This document shows, piece after piece, positions 1-6,694 of a stretch of DNA of 35,382 nt. Below the pieces are notes generated by a model. It had not been told where the DNA came from. It saw nothing but the letters and a program-made list of their open reading frames with translations, and made no database searches. How positions within the stretch are numbered: the first letter of the stretch is position 1; every line of letters begins with the position of its first letter. The position numbers and the translations under genes were made by a program. The stretch lies in the NCBI GenBank assembly GCA_022841915.1, contig JALHQN010000033.1:1-35382 (forward strand), written 5' to 3'. The DNA is from Burkholderiales bacterium (GTDB lineage: Bacteria; Pseudomonadota; Gammaproteobacteria; Burkholderiales; WYBJ01).

Positions 1-114
1 TAGCGTGCCATCGGATTGACGTCCTCCCCGGATACCACCCACAGAACCTTCTCCGAGATCTTGCGCTATGGGTTCGGGCAAGGCAACATGACCTCTGGAT
101 TAATCTACAGCCTC

Positions 115-121
115 GTTAGGC
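115..121 (+). other. Integron-type core recombination site (GTTAGGC) before the VOC gene
   Basis: GTTAGGC followed by GTC matches the integron simple-site consensus GTTRRRY. It sits about 28 bases before the VOC start codon, the usual distance between a cassette boundary and its gene. The expected 5' half of the preceding attC (a GCCTAAC-like box) is not visible in bases 1-114, so only one end of that site is present. Bases 1-114 contain no gene I can support. Confidence 0.5.
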
Positions 122-148
122 GTCACATTCAGACTTCACTCTTCTGCC

Positions 149-538
149 ATGTCCTTCAGCAGAATCCTTACCAACATCTGCGCCGACGATCTCGCCGCTT
201 CTCGTGACTTCTACGTCCAGCTGCTGGGCTTCGTGGTGAAGTACGACAGTGATTGGTACGTACAACTGGGTGCTCCGGGACCCTTGGGGTTTGAGTTCGG
301 CATCATCAAGCGGACGCATGACCTCGTCCCCAAGTCCTACCAGACGGCGCCGACAGGAATGTATGTGACATTTGTTGTTCCGGATGTCGACGAGGTGTAC
401 AAGAAGGCACAGGAGATGCGCGCGCAGGTTATCCAGGAGCCGCGCAACGAGTTCTACGGTCAACGTCGGTTCTTGGTGCTTGACCCAGCCGGTTGCCTCA
501 TCGATGTGTGTTCGCCATGGAGCGAGCAGGAGAAGTGA
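149..538 (+). CDS. VOC-family (glyoxalase/bleomycin-resistance fold) protein
   Basis: A 129-residue single-domain protein of the vicinal oxygen chelate superfamily. The N-terminal module carries the ADDLAASRDFYVQLLGF helix and the GFEFGI strand. The second module has VTFVVPDVDEVYKKAQEMRA and ends in DPAGCLIDVCSP, the usual C-terminal strand with DPxGxxxD. The family includes glyoxalases, dioxygenases and fosfomycin or bleomycin resistance proteins; the substrate cannot be told here. The canonical metal-binding His of the first strand is not obvious, so it may be a binding protein rather than a metalloenzyme. The gene lies between an integron-like core site and an attC-like region, which suggests a captured cassette. 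VOC genes are common cassette cargo. The start is the only ATG that gives the full first strand. Confidence 0.85.
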   Translation: MSFSRILTNICADDLAASRDFYVQLLGFVVKYDSDWYVQLGAPGPLGFEFGIIKRTHDLVPKSYQTAPTGMYVTFVVPDVDEVYKKAQEMRAQVIQEPRNEFYGQRRFLVLDPAGCLIDVCSPWSEQEK

Positions 539-546
539 CCCGCGGT

Positions 547-641
547 GACGCCTAGCCACTCGCTCAACCGGGCACGCGGTGCTTGCCAGTGCGCTTCGGC
601 CTGCGGCCTTCGCCCGCCGCTCATGCACAATGTTCGGCGTC
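547..641. other. attC-like recombination region downstream of the VOC gene
   Basis: The region opens with GACGCCTAGC (close to the inverse core RYYYAAC) and closes with GTTCGGCGTC (close to GTTRRRY). These arms pair imperfectly through GACGCC and GGCGTC. CGGGC near 570 can pair with GCCCG near 612, and GGCC-TGC-GGCC forms a further inner hairpin. Its 95-base length is within the usual attC range. Both cores deviate by one base from consensus (GCCTAGC for GCCTAAC, GTTCGGC for GTTAGGC), so this may be a decayed site. Confidence 0.45.
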
Positions 642-1372
642 ATAGGGACACACTTGTCGCGAGAAAATAGACTTGTCCGCTTTTGTGTGTGCTCGGGCAA
701 AGTCGCTGATAGGTACAGGTTCGCGATTTGCCCGCGGCAAGCATGGCGAAGCGGAGGTTACGCCACACGCTTGTGCTTGGATTTGATCTCCTTGCCTGCG
801 CTGTTGTAGCGAGCCAGGCAGCGTGGCCCGTGGAAGATTGCGAGCGTGCCATTGCCGTAGCGATGCACGTTCACCTTGGTCTTTACGTAGTGCGCCCGAT
901 GCTGATCGGCGGCAATCTGCAAGCTCAGCGCCTCGAAGCGCACACAGTTGTCGTTGCCGACTATGCGCTCGAAGCGCTCACACAAGATATCGCCCAGGTT
1001 CGCGCCGATGAACGGCACGAAGGCGCTGGCAGGCTCGCAGGCGCGCACGGCAAACGCACGGTTGTGGGCGCCGCGGTAATGCTTGTCCAGGTAGCGATTG
1101 GCACCCGCCATGTCAGTGATACCTACCTTGGCAAGTTCCTTGGGTAGGCGCTCTTGATGGGTTCCGAAGGCCCGCTCCGAGCGTCCTCGTGCCTGCGGCG
1201 AGTACGCTGCGATCATCTGGATACCCAACTGCCCCTACGCGCGCCCGAACTGCGTGGGCTGAGTCTTGTCCACCTTGCCCCCAGCCTTGGGGGTCAGCCA
1301 GTAGTGGCTGCCCCGATCGGTGTACAGCGAGGAGAATAGCCCGTTCTCCACCGCCGCCGAGAGGCGCAGTCC
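642..1372 (-). mobile_element. ISNCY-type insertion sequence remnant, 3' end plus truncated transposase
   Basis: The minus strand from about 1372 to 758 encodes the C-terminal half of an ISNCY-family transposase. Bases 642-757 look like its 3' non-coding end, containing GACACACTTGTCGCGAG and TAGACTTGTCCGC, the sort of T/G-rich end seen in such elements. The 5' half of the transposase and the other terminal repeat are absent. The left limit lies directly against the attC-like region, and the right limit directly against an IS3-family fragment. Confidence 0.55.
758..1372 (-). pseudogene. ISNCY-family transposase, N-terminally truncated with an internal stop
   Basis: Read on the minus strand, the remnant gives ENGLFSSLYTDRGSHYW, then KAGGKVDKTQPTQFGRA, a TAG stop (1235-1237), and then GQLGIQMIAAYSPQARGRSERAFG and 140 further residues to a normal end at 758. 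DRGSHY and the SPQARGRSERAF block are characteristic of DDE integrase-like transposases of this family. The stop replaces what is usually a Leu codon, so one substitution explains it. The N-terminal half, with the helix-turn-helix and the first catalytic Asp, is missing. It cannot make an active transposase. Confidence 0.75.
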
Positions 1373-1379
1373 CGATGGA

Positions 1380-1569
1380 CCAAGCGTGAAGGACCTGCAG
1401 GCGAAGACCGGTCAGCTCGCGATGGAGAATGTTTTTTTGCCGACGCGCTCGGTCGCATCAGCGATCCGAGCGCAAAGCGATGATCGACCGTGGTCATGAG
1501 CTTTCCGTGAGCCGTCAGGCACAGTTGCTGGAGTTGCCACGATCGACGGTGTACTACCTGGATGGACCT
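1380..1569 (+). pseudogene. IS3-family transposase remnant, orfA end and orfB start
   Basis: From 1380 the plus strand reads PSVKDLQAKTGQLAMEN, the leucine-zipper end of an IS3-family OrfA. After a one-base frame change near the T7 run at about 1430 it continues as ADALGRISDPSAKR-stop. OrfB would start at ATG 1480 and reads MIDRGHELSVSRQAQLLELP then RSTVYYLDGP, the typical start of IS3-family OrfB. ATG and TGA overlap at 1480-1483 as in intact elements. Homology stops near 1569, so the integrase core is absent. The shift between frames appears to be decay rather than programmed frameshifting, because it lies before the orfA end. Confidence 0.65.
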
Positions 1570-1608
1570 ACGGGCGCGGCGGGATACGAGGCGCATGCGA
1601 GAGAGAAA

Positions 1609-1887
1609 GTGAATTCCAGGACCAAACTTGTTTTCACAGCGCTATCAGCGGTCATTTTTTGCGTGGGGCTGGTGGCTATCGTCACCGAAACCCACACCGC
1701 CACTTCGCGATTCGAGGGTTATCGCACCGTCGTCGGGGCTGATGCCGTATGGGTAGGTCAGACCGCTGTGTTGCTGGCGATTTTGCCGGTGCTCGTCTGG
1801 CTACCTAAGCGCTGGGTGGGTCTCGGCGTTTCGATGTGGTGGGTCGCGCTGATGGCTTGGCTGTTCCTGCCTTTTGCTCTTCGGTGA
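1609..1887 (+). CDS. Small hydrophobic membrane protein of unknown function
   Basis: A 92-residue protein beginning at GTG 1609, in frame with the IS3 fragment upstream but clearly not transposase. Three hydrophobic segments are visible: about residues 6-26, 46-65 and 68-88, the last rich in Trp (MWWVALMAWLFLPFAL). A short polar loop with ETHTATSRFEGYRTVV separates the first two. I do not recognise the family. The start is a guess: the GTG has GAGAG just upstream, and anything further upstream is IS sequence. It is the only intact gene between two decayed IS3 fragments of opposite orientation, which suggests cargo or leftover host sequence. Confidence 0.5.
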   Translation: MNSRTKLVFTALSAVIFCVGLVAIVTETHTATSRFEGYRTVVGADAVWVGQTAVLLAILPVLVWLPKRWVGLGVSMWWVALMAWLFLPFALR

Positions 1888-1898
1888 GCGTCGGCGTT

Positions 1899-2046
1899 GT
1901 TCCCCCTCTTGGACACGGTCATTCTATTGAATGGCAGAACATCGTGGGCGGCATGATCAGCTCAGTGCTGGGTGTCGCCGCCCGTTGGGGAAGCCCTCGA
2001 TGTGCGCGAACCACCGGGCGTACAGTTCGTCACGCGTACGGTAGAT
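1899..2046 (-). pseudogene. IS3-family orfB C-terminal remnant
   Basis: On the minus strand, 2046-1955 reads IYRTRDELYARWFAHIEG followed by FPNGRRHPALS. This matches the conserved end of IS3-family OrfB (YRTRxEA..VF.YIE.FYN..RRHSALGY) with several substitutions. A frame change after ALS is followed by MPPTMFCHSIE-stop at 1919, where the family usually has Y-x-S-P-x-x-F-E. Immediately beyond, GTGTCCAAGAGGGGGAAC resembles an IS3-type terminal inverted repeat. It is a short, heavily diverged fossil, in the opposite orientation to the fragment at 1380-1569. Confidence 0.5.
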
Positions 2047-2295
2047 TGGCCGACTCCTGCCGGTTTTGCCGATTTGACTCTGACCGCAAACTCCACTCTC
2101 GCAGTCAAGTGGGAGGGAGTCAGGCAATCCGGGCCGAGCTCCTTGGGAACGATGGCTTCATTCGTATCGCCGCTCAATGCCCTTACCATCCAGAATGCAG
2201 TAACATCCGACTCGCATAAGATCGGGTCCTGGTGCTCTGCCGCAACTGCCGAGCTGGGCGCCCATAAAAGAGGATGAATCGAGGGCCCAATACCC
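2047..2295. other. Stretch without a recognisable gene between IS debris and the methyltransferase
   Basis: Together with the IS3 tail this makes about 400 bases without an intact gene. Short open frames exist on both strands, but none has a convincing ribosome binding site or recognisable domain. The composition is less GC-rich in third positions than in the genes to the right. Nothing here identifies it. It is probably degraded accessory DNA, with the methyltransferase promoter somewhere near its right end. Confidence 0.4.
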
Positions 2296-3543
2296 ATGAT
2301 GAACGATGTAATCGCCAGTATTCCTTGCAACTTGTGCAACGGCATCGAGGCGAGTGCACTGTCGTACAAGAGTCGCAGCGGTGCGCCGCTGCGGACCATC
2401 GCTTGCCGAGGTTGCGGACTCGTGTGGTCCGACCCTCGCCCGCACGACGCGCGCGCTTTCTACGAGCACGACTATCGGCTCGCCTACAAGCAGACTTTCG
2501 AGCCCAGGCCCAAGCACGTCTTGCGTGCGGGTAAGGTGGCTCTGTCGCGGCTGAATAAGATCCGGCCCCACCTATCGGGTCGCATGCGTATTCTCGATGT
2601 CGGCAGCGGGGGCGGGGAGTTCGCCTATCTGCTCAAGACGCTCGGTCATGAGGTCGAGGGAATCGAGCCCAATCGCGGCTATGCGGGCTATGCGGCCGCG
2701 CAGTACGGTTTGAGCATTCGGCAGGGCTTCATCGGCGATACCGAACTCCCGGATGCGACCTATGACCTCATCACCATTTGGCACGTGCTGGAACATACGG
2801 AAGACCCCGGGGCCGTGCTGAGTCAATTGCGGCGCGCGCTACGTCCCGACGGGCATCTCGTGGTCGAAGTGCCCAACGTCGAGGCGACGTGCCAATCCCC
2901 GTCCAGCTCTTTTCACGAGGCGCACCTGTTCGGCTTCAATCCACCGAGTCTCGAGGCACTTGCGGCAAAGTGTGGACTTCGGGCGCATGCGACTACGCTT
3001 TCGCCCGACGGCGGCAATGTCACCGCGGTATTTCGTGCTTCCCCGCAGTCCTGCACTGCCGAGGGGCGGTGGATGCTCGACGGCAATTTCGATCGGGTTG
3101 CCGGCGTCGTCGCCGGACATACGCCCATGAGGCACTGGTGTTCGGTGCATCCGTACCGTCGCTTGGCAGGTCGCATGACTCGTTTGGTCACCGAGTGGCG
3201 GGAGACGCGCACCGTGGCGAGTGCCAGGGAGCGTCTCGATGCTCTGTATGCGAGCGCGCTCCAACCTTCGATCGCAGGCGGGGCGCTTTCGCCTAAGCGT
3301 CCGTTGTGGCAGTGGATCACAGGGGCGTATGTGATCGCGTTGATGCTCGAATGGATACTGCTCGACCAACTGCTGCCGAAGAGCGGATGGACGTCTGTCG
3401 AGGCGGTCCTGCTCTATACCCTGCTGCAGACGGCAGCCGTCGGTAGCATCGTTTGGCTCACGAATCGGCCGCGCACGGCGGTCCAGTTTGCGAAGCTGGC
3501 TGCCTGGGCCACGCCTTTGTTCGCTCTGCCCGCGTATTGCTAG
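2296..3543 (+). CDS. Zinc-ribbon class I SAM-dependent methyltransferase with C-terminal membrane segments
   Basis: A 415-residue protein. An N-terminal zinc ribbon (C11-x2-C14 and C37-x2-C40) leads into a Methyltransf_11/23-type Rossmann domain. SAM-binding motif I, ILDVGSGGGEFA, is at about residues 99-110, the acidic E-x-I-E-P follows strand 2, and the WHVLEHTEDP motif is near 160. This arrangement is typical of methyltransferases acting on sugar or lipid intermediates of surface polysaccharides; the substrate is not evident. Unusually, the last 90 residues hold two hydrophobic helices (about 336-359 and 370-390), so the enzyme is probably held at the inner membrane. No glycan genes adjoin it. 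Two Met codons are in tandem at the start, and the first is used here. Confidence 0.85.
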   Translation: MMNDVIASIPCNLCNGIEASALSYKSRSGAPLRTIACRGCGLVWSDPRPHDARAFYEHDYRLAYKQTFEPRPKHVLRAGKVALSRLNKIRPHLSGRMRILDVGSGGGEFAYLLKTLGHEVEGIEPNRGYAGYAAAQYGLSIRQGFIGDTELPDATYDLITIWHVLEHTEDPGAVLSQLRRALRPDGHLVVEVPNVEATCQSPSSSFHEAHLFGFNPPSLEALAAKCGLRAHATTLSPDGGNVTAVFRASPQSCTAEGRWMLDGNFDRVAGVVAGHTPMRHWCSVHPYRRLAGRMTRLVTEWRETRTVASARERLDALYASALQPSIAGGALSPKRPLWQWITGAYVIALMLEWILLDQLLPKSGWTSVEAVLLYTLLQTAAVGSIVWLTNRPRTAVQFAKLAAWATPLFALPAYC

Positions 3544-3553
3544 CGAGCGTCAC

Positions 3554-3582
3554 GGCTGGCGGCAGGATTTCCGCGGCCAGCC
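3554..3582. terminator. Hairpin between convergent methyltransferase and esterase genes
   Basis: GGCTGGC (3554-3560) and GCCAGCC (3576-3582) form a perfect seven-base stem 10 bases after the methyltransferase stop and 11 bases before the esterase stop. There is no T-tract. It could act as a bidirectional terminator or simply protect both 3' ends. Confidence 0.4.
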
Positions 3583-3592
3583 TCGTGGACGA

Positions 3593-4699
3593 TCACGGCT
3601 TGAGCGCGCGATAGAGAAACGGCAGGCTGACGTCCATCCGGTAGTCGATGTCGGAATGGTTGTCGTCGAACTCTTCGTAGGTGTGCGCGATGCCCGCATC
3701 GCTCAGACGCTTCGACAAAAGACGCGTGCCGAAATGAATGTGGTACTGGTCGCGCCAGCCGCAGTCGATGTAGATGCCCCGCATGGTCTGTAGCGCGGCC
3801 TTGTGGCGAGCCACCATGTTAACCGGGTCGTGCGCCTGCCAACGTCGCCAGCGAATCGGGAGCGCCTCGCCGCTTTCCAGATTGAACGGTACGCGGAAGC
3901 CTCCGGGCGCCTTCGGGTCCGGATCGTAGGTAGCCGCCATGCACAGATTCATCAGGCAGTGTCCCTCGGCGTGACTGAGTTTCTCACGGCTCCACACCTG
4001 CGCGAGAAAGCGCTCGATGCGTCCGTCGTCGAGGCCATCGGACAGGCCGTCGCGTGCTGCTTCCGCGGCAGCATCGTAGCGTCCGGGAGTGCGCCGTTTC
4101 TTGCGGTGCTTGGCCAACTCGTTTAGCGTATTCGGCCAGTCATGCCAGTAGACGAAATCGAAATAGGCGTCGCCCGAGTGGTTGGCGATCGCGCCCCAGT
4201 AGCGGGGGTATTTCATCGCATGGACGATCGCGCCGTAGCCCCCTGAAGACTTGCCGAAACAGCCGCGATGATCGCGGCTCGCCAGCGTGCGAAATTCGCG
4301 ATCGACGAATGGGACGATTTCGCGGGTGAGGTAGTCGGCGTAGTTGCCGATGGCCGAGGAGTTGATGTACTGATTGCCGCCCAAGGCGGTGAAGCAATCG
4401 GGAAAGACGAAAATCGTCGGGCCCATCTTGCGCTCATGGATGAGCCGGGCTGCGCGTTCGGGGAGGTTGTCGCCGAACGGCTTCCAGGACGTATGCGACA
4501 GGCCCGAGCCGGTGAAGCCGACCAGGTCGTAGAGCACCGGAAATCGCCGCTTGCTGGCGCGGTCGTCGTATTGCGGCGGCAGCCATACGGCGAGCTTGCG
4601 CACATGAGGATCTCCCAGAGGGTTGTCCCGCAGGATGGCCGAAGTGTGTTCGAGAACGAGGAGTCGGCCGGCAGGGGCCGTGGAACGCTTGAGTGTCAT
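3593..4699 (-). CDS. Esterase D-type alpha/beta hydrolase
   Basis: A 368-residue protein of the putative esterase (EsteraseD/Fes-like) family of alpha/beta hydrolases. VWLPPQYDD at about 38-46 and FPVLYDLVGFTG at 53-64 are the strands before the oxyanion region. GKSSGG at 149-154 is the nucleophile elbow with Ser151. The conserved C-terminal DDNHSDIDYR carries the likely catalytic His. Family members hydrolyse S-formylglutathione, acyl-siderophore esters or trehalose esters; this one cannot be assigned to a substrate. No signal peptide is seen, so it is probably cytoplasmic. ATG 4699 was chosen because the 29 codons upstream are not family-like. It follows xth on the same strand after about 200 bases. 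Confidence 0.8.
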   Translation of the reverse strand: MTLKRSTAPAGRLLVLEHTSAILRDNPLGDPHVRKLAVWLPPQYDDRASKRRFPVLYDLVGFTGSGLSHTSWKPFGDNLPERAARLIHERKMGPTIFVFPDCFTALGGNQYINSSAIGNYADYLTREIVPFVDREFRTLASRDHRGCFGKSSGGYGAIVHAMKYPRYWGAIANHSGDAYFDFVYWHDWPNTLNELAKHRKKRRTPGRYDAAAEAARDGLSDGLDDGRIERFLAQVWSREKLSHAEGHCLMNLCMAATYDPDPKAPGGFRVPFNLESGEALPIRWRRWQAHDPVNMVARHKAALQTMRGIYIDCGWRDQYHIHFGTRLLSKRLSDAGIAHTYEEFDDNHSDIDYRMDVSLPFLYRALKP

Positions 4700-4896
4700 G
4701 ATGATTTCGTGCCGTGATCGAGACGAACGCGATTGTTGCATGTTCGTCGCCGGCCAGACGAGCTTTCCGCTTTCGATGCAACACATGCCGAGCGTCTAGT
4801 GCAGTTTCTTGCGCACCTTTGCCTCGAGCTGAAGATCGGCGGTTATGCGAAAACGCGGCCAGCCGACCGTGGATAGTTCCGAGCTTTCAGTCCCGA

Positions 4897-5640
4897 TCAA
4901 TCGAGGGTCATCATGACCGGTGCATGGTCGCTGGTGCCGAACTCGGCGAGCACGACGCAACTGCGTGCGCGCGCGGCGAGGCTCGGGGCGGCCAGGATGT
5001 AGTCGATGCGCCAGCCTATGTTTCGCTGGCGCATGTTGCGCCAAGGTGCCCACCAGGTGAAGAGTCCGGGATTGTCCGGGTCGAGCGCACGGCCGATGTC
5101 GACCAGGTCATCGCCCAACAAGGCATTGAACAGCGCGCGTTCTTCGGGGCGCTGCCCGATGACACCCGGCTTGCGTTCCTTCGGATGGACGTCCAGATCG
5201 GCGCGAGTGATATTGATGTCGCCGCAGAGGATGAGCGGTCTGCCTTGCGCGTGGATGGCCCGCGCCCAAGCGGCGAGGCTCGTCACGAAGTTGAGCTTGG
5301 CCGTGTAGTCCTTGCCGCCGTTGGGTACATAGACCGAAGCAATCACCCAGTCGTCGCACTCTGCCTGGACAATGCGCGATTCCATGTCGAAGTCGGGATG
5401 GCCGAACGTGGGCGCGGTGGAAAACAGGCCCTTGCGCACGTGCAGGGAGACGCCCGAGTAGCCGCGCAGTCCGTGCCAGTAGATGTGGTAGTCCTCGTGA
5501 GCGCATTGGATCGGCACCTGATCGGCCTCTGCCTTGAGTTCTTGCAGGCAGATCACGTCCGGCCGGTCGCGTTGCACCCAGTCGCAGAACTGCGACTGGC
5601 GAGCGCGAATGCCGTTGACATTCCATGTGGCGATCTTCAT
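4897..5640 (-). CDS. xth: Exodeoxyribonuclease III
   Basis: A 247-residue Mg-dependent AP endonuclease and 3'-5' exonuclease of the ExoIII/APE1 family, acting in base-excision repair. It opens with MKIATWNVNGIRARQ, and Glu34 in DVICLQELK is the metal ligand. SVYVPNGG, GDINI, RIDYIL and GTSDHAPV are the further active-site blocks, the last containing the catalytic Asp-His pair. All expected catalytic residues are present, at a length slightly under E. coli ExoIII. Its ATG overlaps the TGA of an upstream small frame (ATGA, 5637-5640), implying translational coupling. No strong ribosome binding site is visible just upstream, which fits that reading. Confidence 0.95.
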   Translation of the reverse strand: MKIATWNVNGIRARQSQFCDWVQRDRPDVICLQELKAEADQVPIQCAHEDYHIYWHGLRGYSGVSLHVRKGLFSTAPTFGHPDFDMESRIVQAECDDWVIASVYVPNGGKDYTAKLNFVTSLAAWARAIHAQGRPLILCGDINITRADLDVHPKERKPGVIGQRPEERALFNALLGDDLVDIGRALDPDNPGLFTWWAPWRNMRQRNIGWRIDYILAAPSLAARARSCVVLAEFGTSDHAPVMMTLD

Positions 5641-5921
5641 GGCGGGGCTCGATGTAAGGTGCGATCAGACCCGCAGTCTATCCCAAGGCAGCTGCCGTGG
5701 TGGAGACGCGACTCCTTCAGCGGTCTCCGCCCTCGTGCCCCGCTTCGTGGACGTCCTCGTTGGGTGTCTCGATCGAGGTTCAAGACATCGTCGTCGATCA
5801 ATCCAGGCCTCGCCATATCGGAGCCGCTGTCGAAACTGTCGTTGGGTCCGAGGGTCTTGATGTCGTGTCCAGCCACGGGCGTGTGGACAGCCTTGTGGTC
5901 GGGATCCGGGGGGCTTGCCAT
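5637..5921 (-). CDS. Small Asp/Gly-rich hypothetical protein upstream of xth
   Basis: A 94-residue frame starting MASPPDPDHKAVHTPVAGHD. The segment TLGPNDSFDSGSDMARPG then LIDDDVLNLDRDTQRG is low-complexity and acidic. It resembles short hypothetical proteins of Beta- and Gammaproteobacteria that carry TLGPSDSSDSGSD-like motifs, recalled rather than searched. The C-terminal third is Arg-rich and looks out of character, and a frameshift near 5775 may have altered the natural end. Its stop overlaps the xth start. It has only a weak ribosome binding site (GAGAAC). It could be a real small disordered protein or part of the damaged prenyltransferase locus. Confidence 0.45.
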   Translation of the reverse strand: MASPPDPDHKAVHTPVAGHDIKTLGPNDSFDSGSDMARPGLIDDDVLNLDRDTQRGRPRSGARGRRPLKESRLHHGSCLGIDCGSDRTLHRAPP

Positions 5922-6482
5922 GTGAGTTCTCGGTTGCGTGGAGGACGCTATCACGCAACGGATGTACCTATCCGAGCGTCTATCCGCCGAGCGTGACGTC
6001 TTCGCGAGATCCCATTGCCAACCATAGTTCACCAGGAGGTTGACCCGCAGATCGCCGGGACTGCGGGTTGTGGCATGAGCCTGAAGTTCGAGCGGAAACA
6101 GCGCCGATGCGGTATCGCCGATGACGCAAAGCGCTGCGCCGGCCTCGATCGCGCGCATGGAATATTCGACGCAGGCGTCCCGGAATGCGTGCACCTGATC
6201 GGCCGGGCGGTGCACGTTCTCCTTGGTGAAGCCATAGATCGAAAGCTCCTCCACGTCCAAGCGCCGACACTGATCCAAGAGTCGCAGACCGGGTTCGATG
6301 CCGGCGGCGTACCCTTCTCGCTTGGCGGCGCCGCGGGCTTGCGCCCAGCGTCGGTTGCCGTCGGGAATGAGACCGATATGACGCGGTATGCGCTTAGGTC
6401 TGCGAGCCGCTTTGCGCACGCCGGCCTCCATCTGTGTTCCGGTCCTCACAAGGGGAGCGGCGAGTTGCGCATCATGCGACAT
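5922..6482 (-). pseudogene. Truncated cis-prenyltransferase (UppS-like)
   Basis: From ATG 6482, preceded by AGGAGG, the frame encodes the N-terminal two-thirds of a cis-prenyl diphosphate synthase. The first motif is HIGLIPDGNRRWAQ, whose Asp binds the Mg-diphosphate. The second, YGFTKENVHRP, corresponds to the family's Y-x-F-S-x-E-N. VNLLVNYGWQWDL follows. After about residue 160 similarity ends in SRSADRRSDRYIR and runs on into an unrelated small frame. The expected C-terminal block, with the RTSGE-like diphosphate-binding Arg and the WQ-x-x-Y-x-E region, about 70 residues, is missing. These proteins make undecaprenyl or related polyprenyl diphosphates. This copy resembles the divergent accessory branch rather than the housekeeping UppS, and is probably inactive. 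Confidence 0.7.
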
Positions 6483-6694
6483 GGACACAGTCCTCCTGCG
6501 TGAGTCGGGTTTTCCCGGTTACATCAAGGCCGACATGCGCGTAATGCCCACGCCGCGTACATAGCCGGCTGCGCACGGCCGCCTCATTGACTGACAGCAC
6601 CCGAGCGAGGGATGCGCCGTTCGGTGTGTCGTGCGTCTGCGTCCGGCCGCCGAGGCCCTCGAATCCGCAGCGGCTTTCTTTGCGTCACGGCTCG

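Noticed and set aside
2205-2275. tRNA-like stretch on the minus strand (GCTCGGCAGTTGCGGCAGAGCACC)
   Set aside because: It has a D-arm-like segment, but no seven-base anticodon loop, no T-arm with GTTCRAN and no matching acceptor stem.
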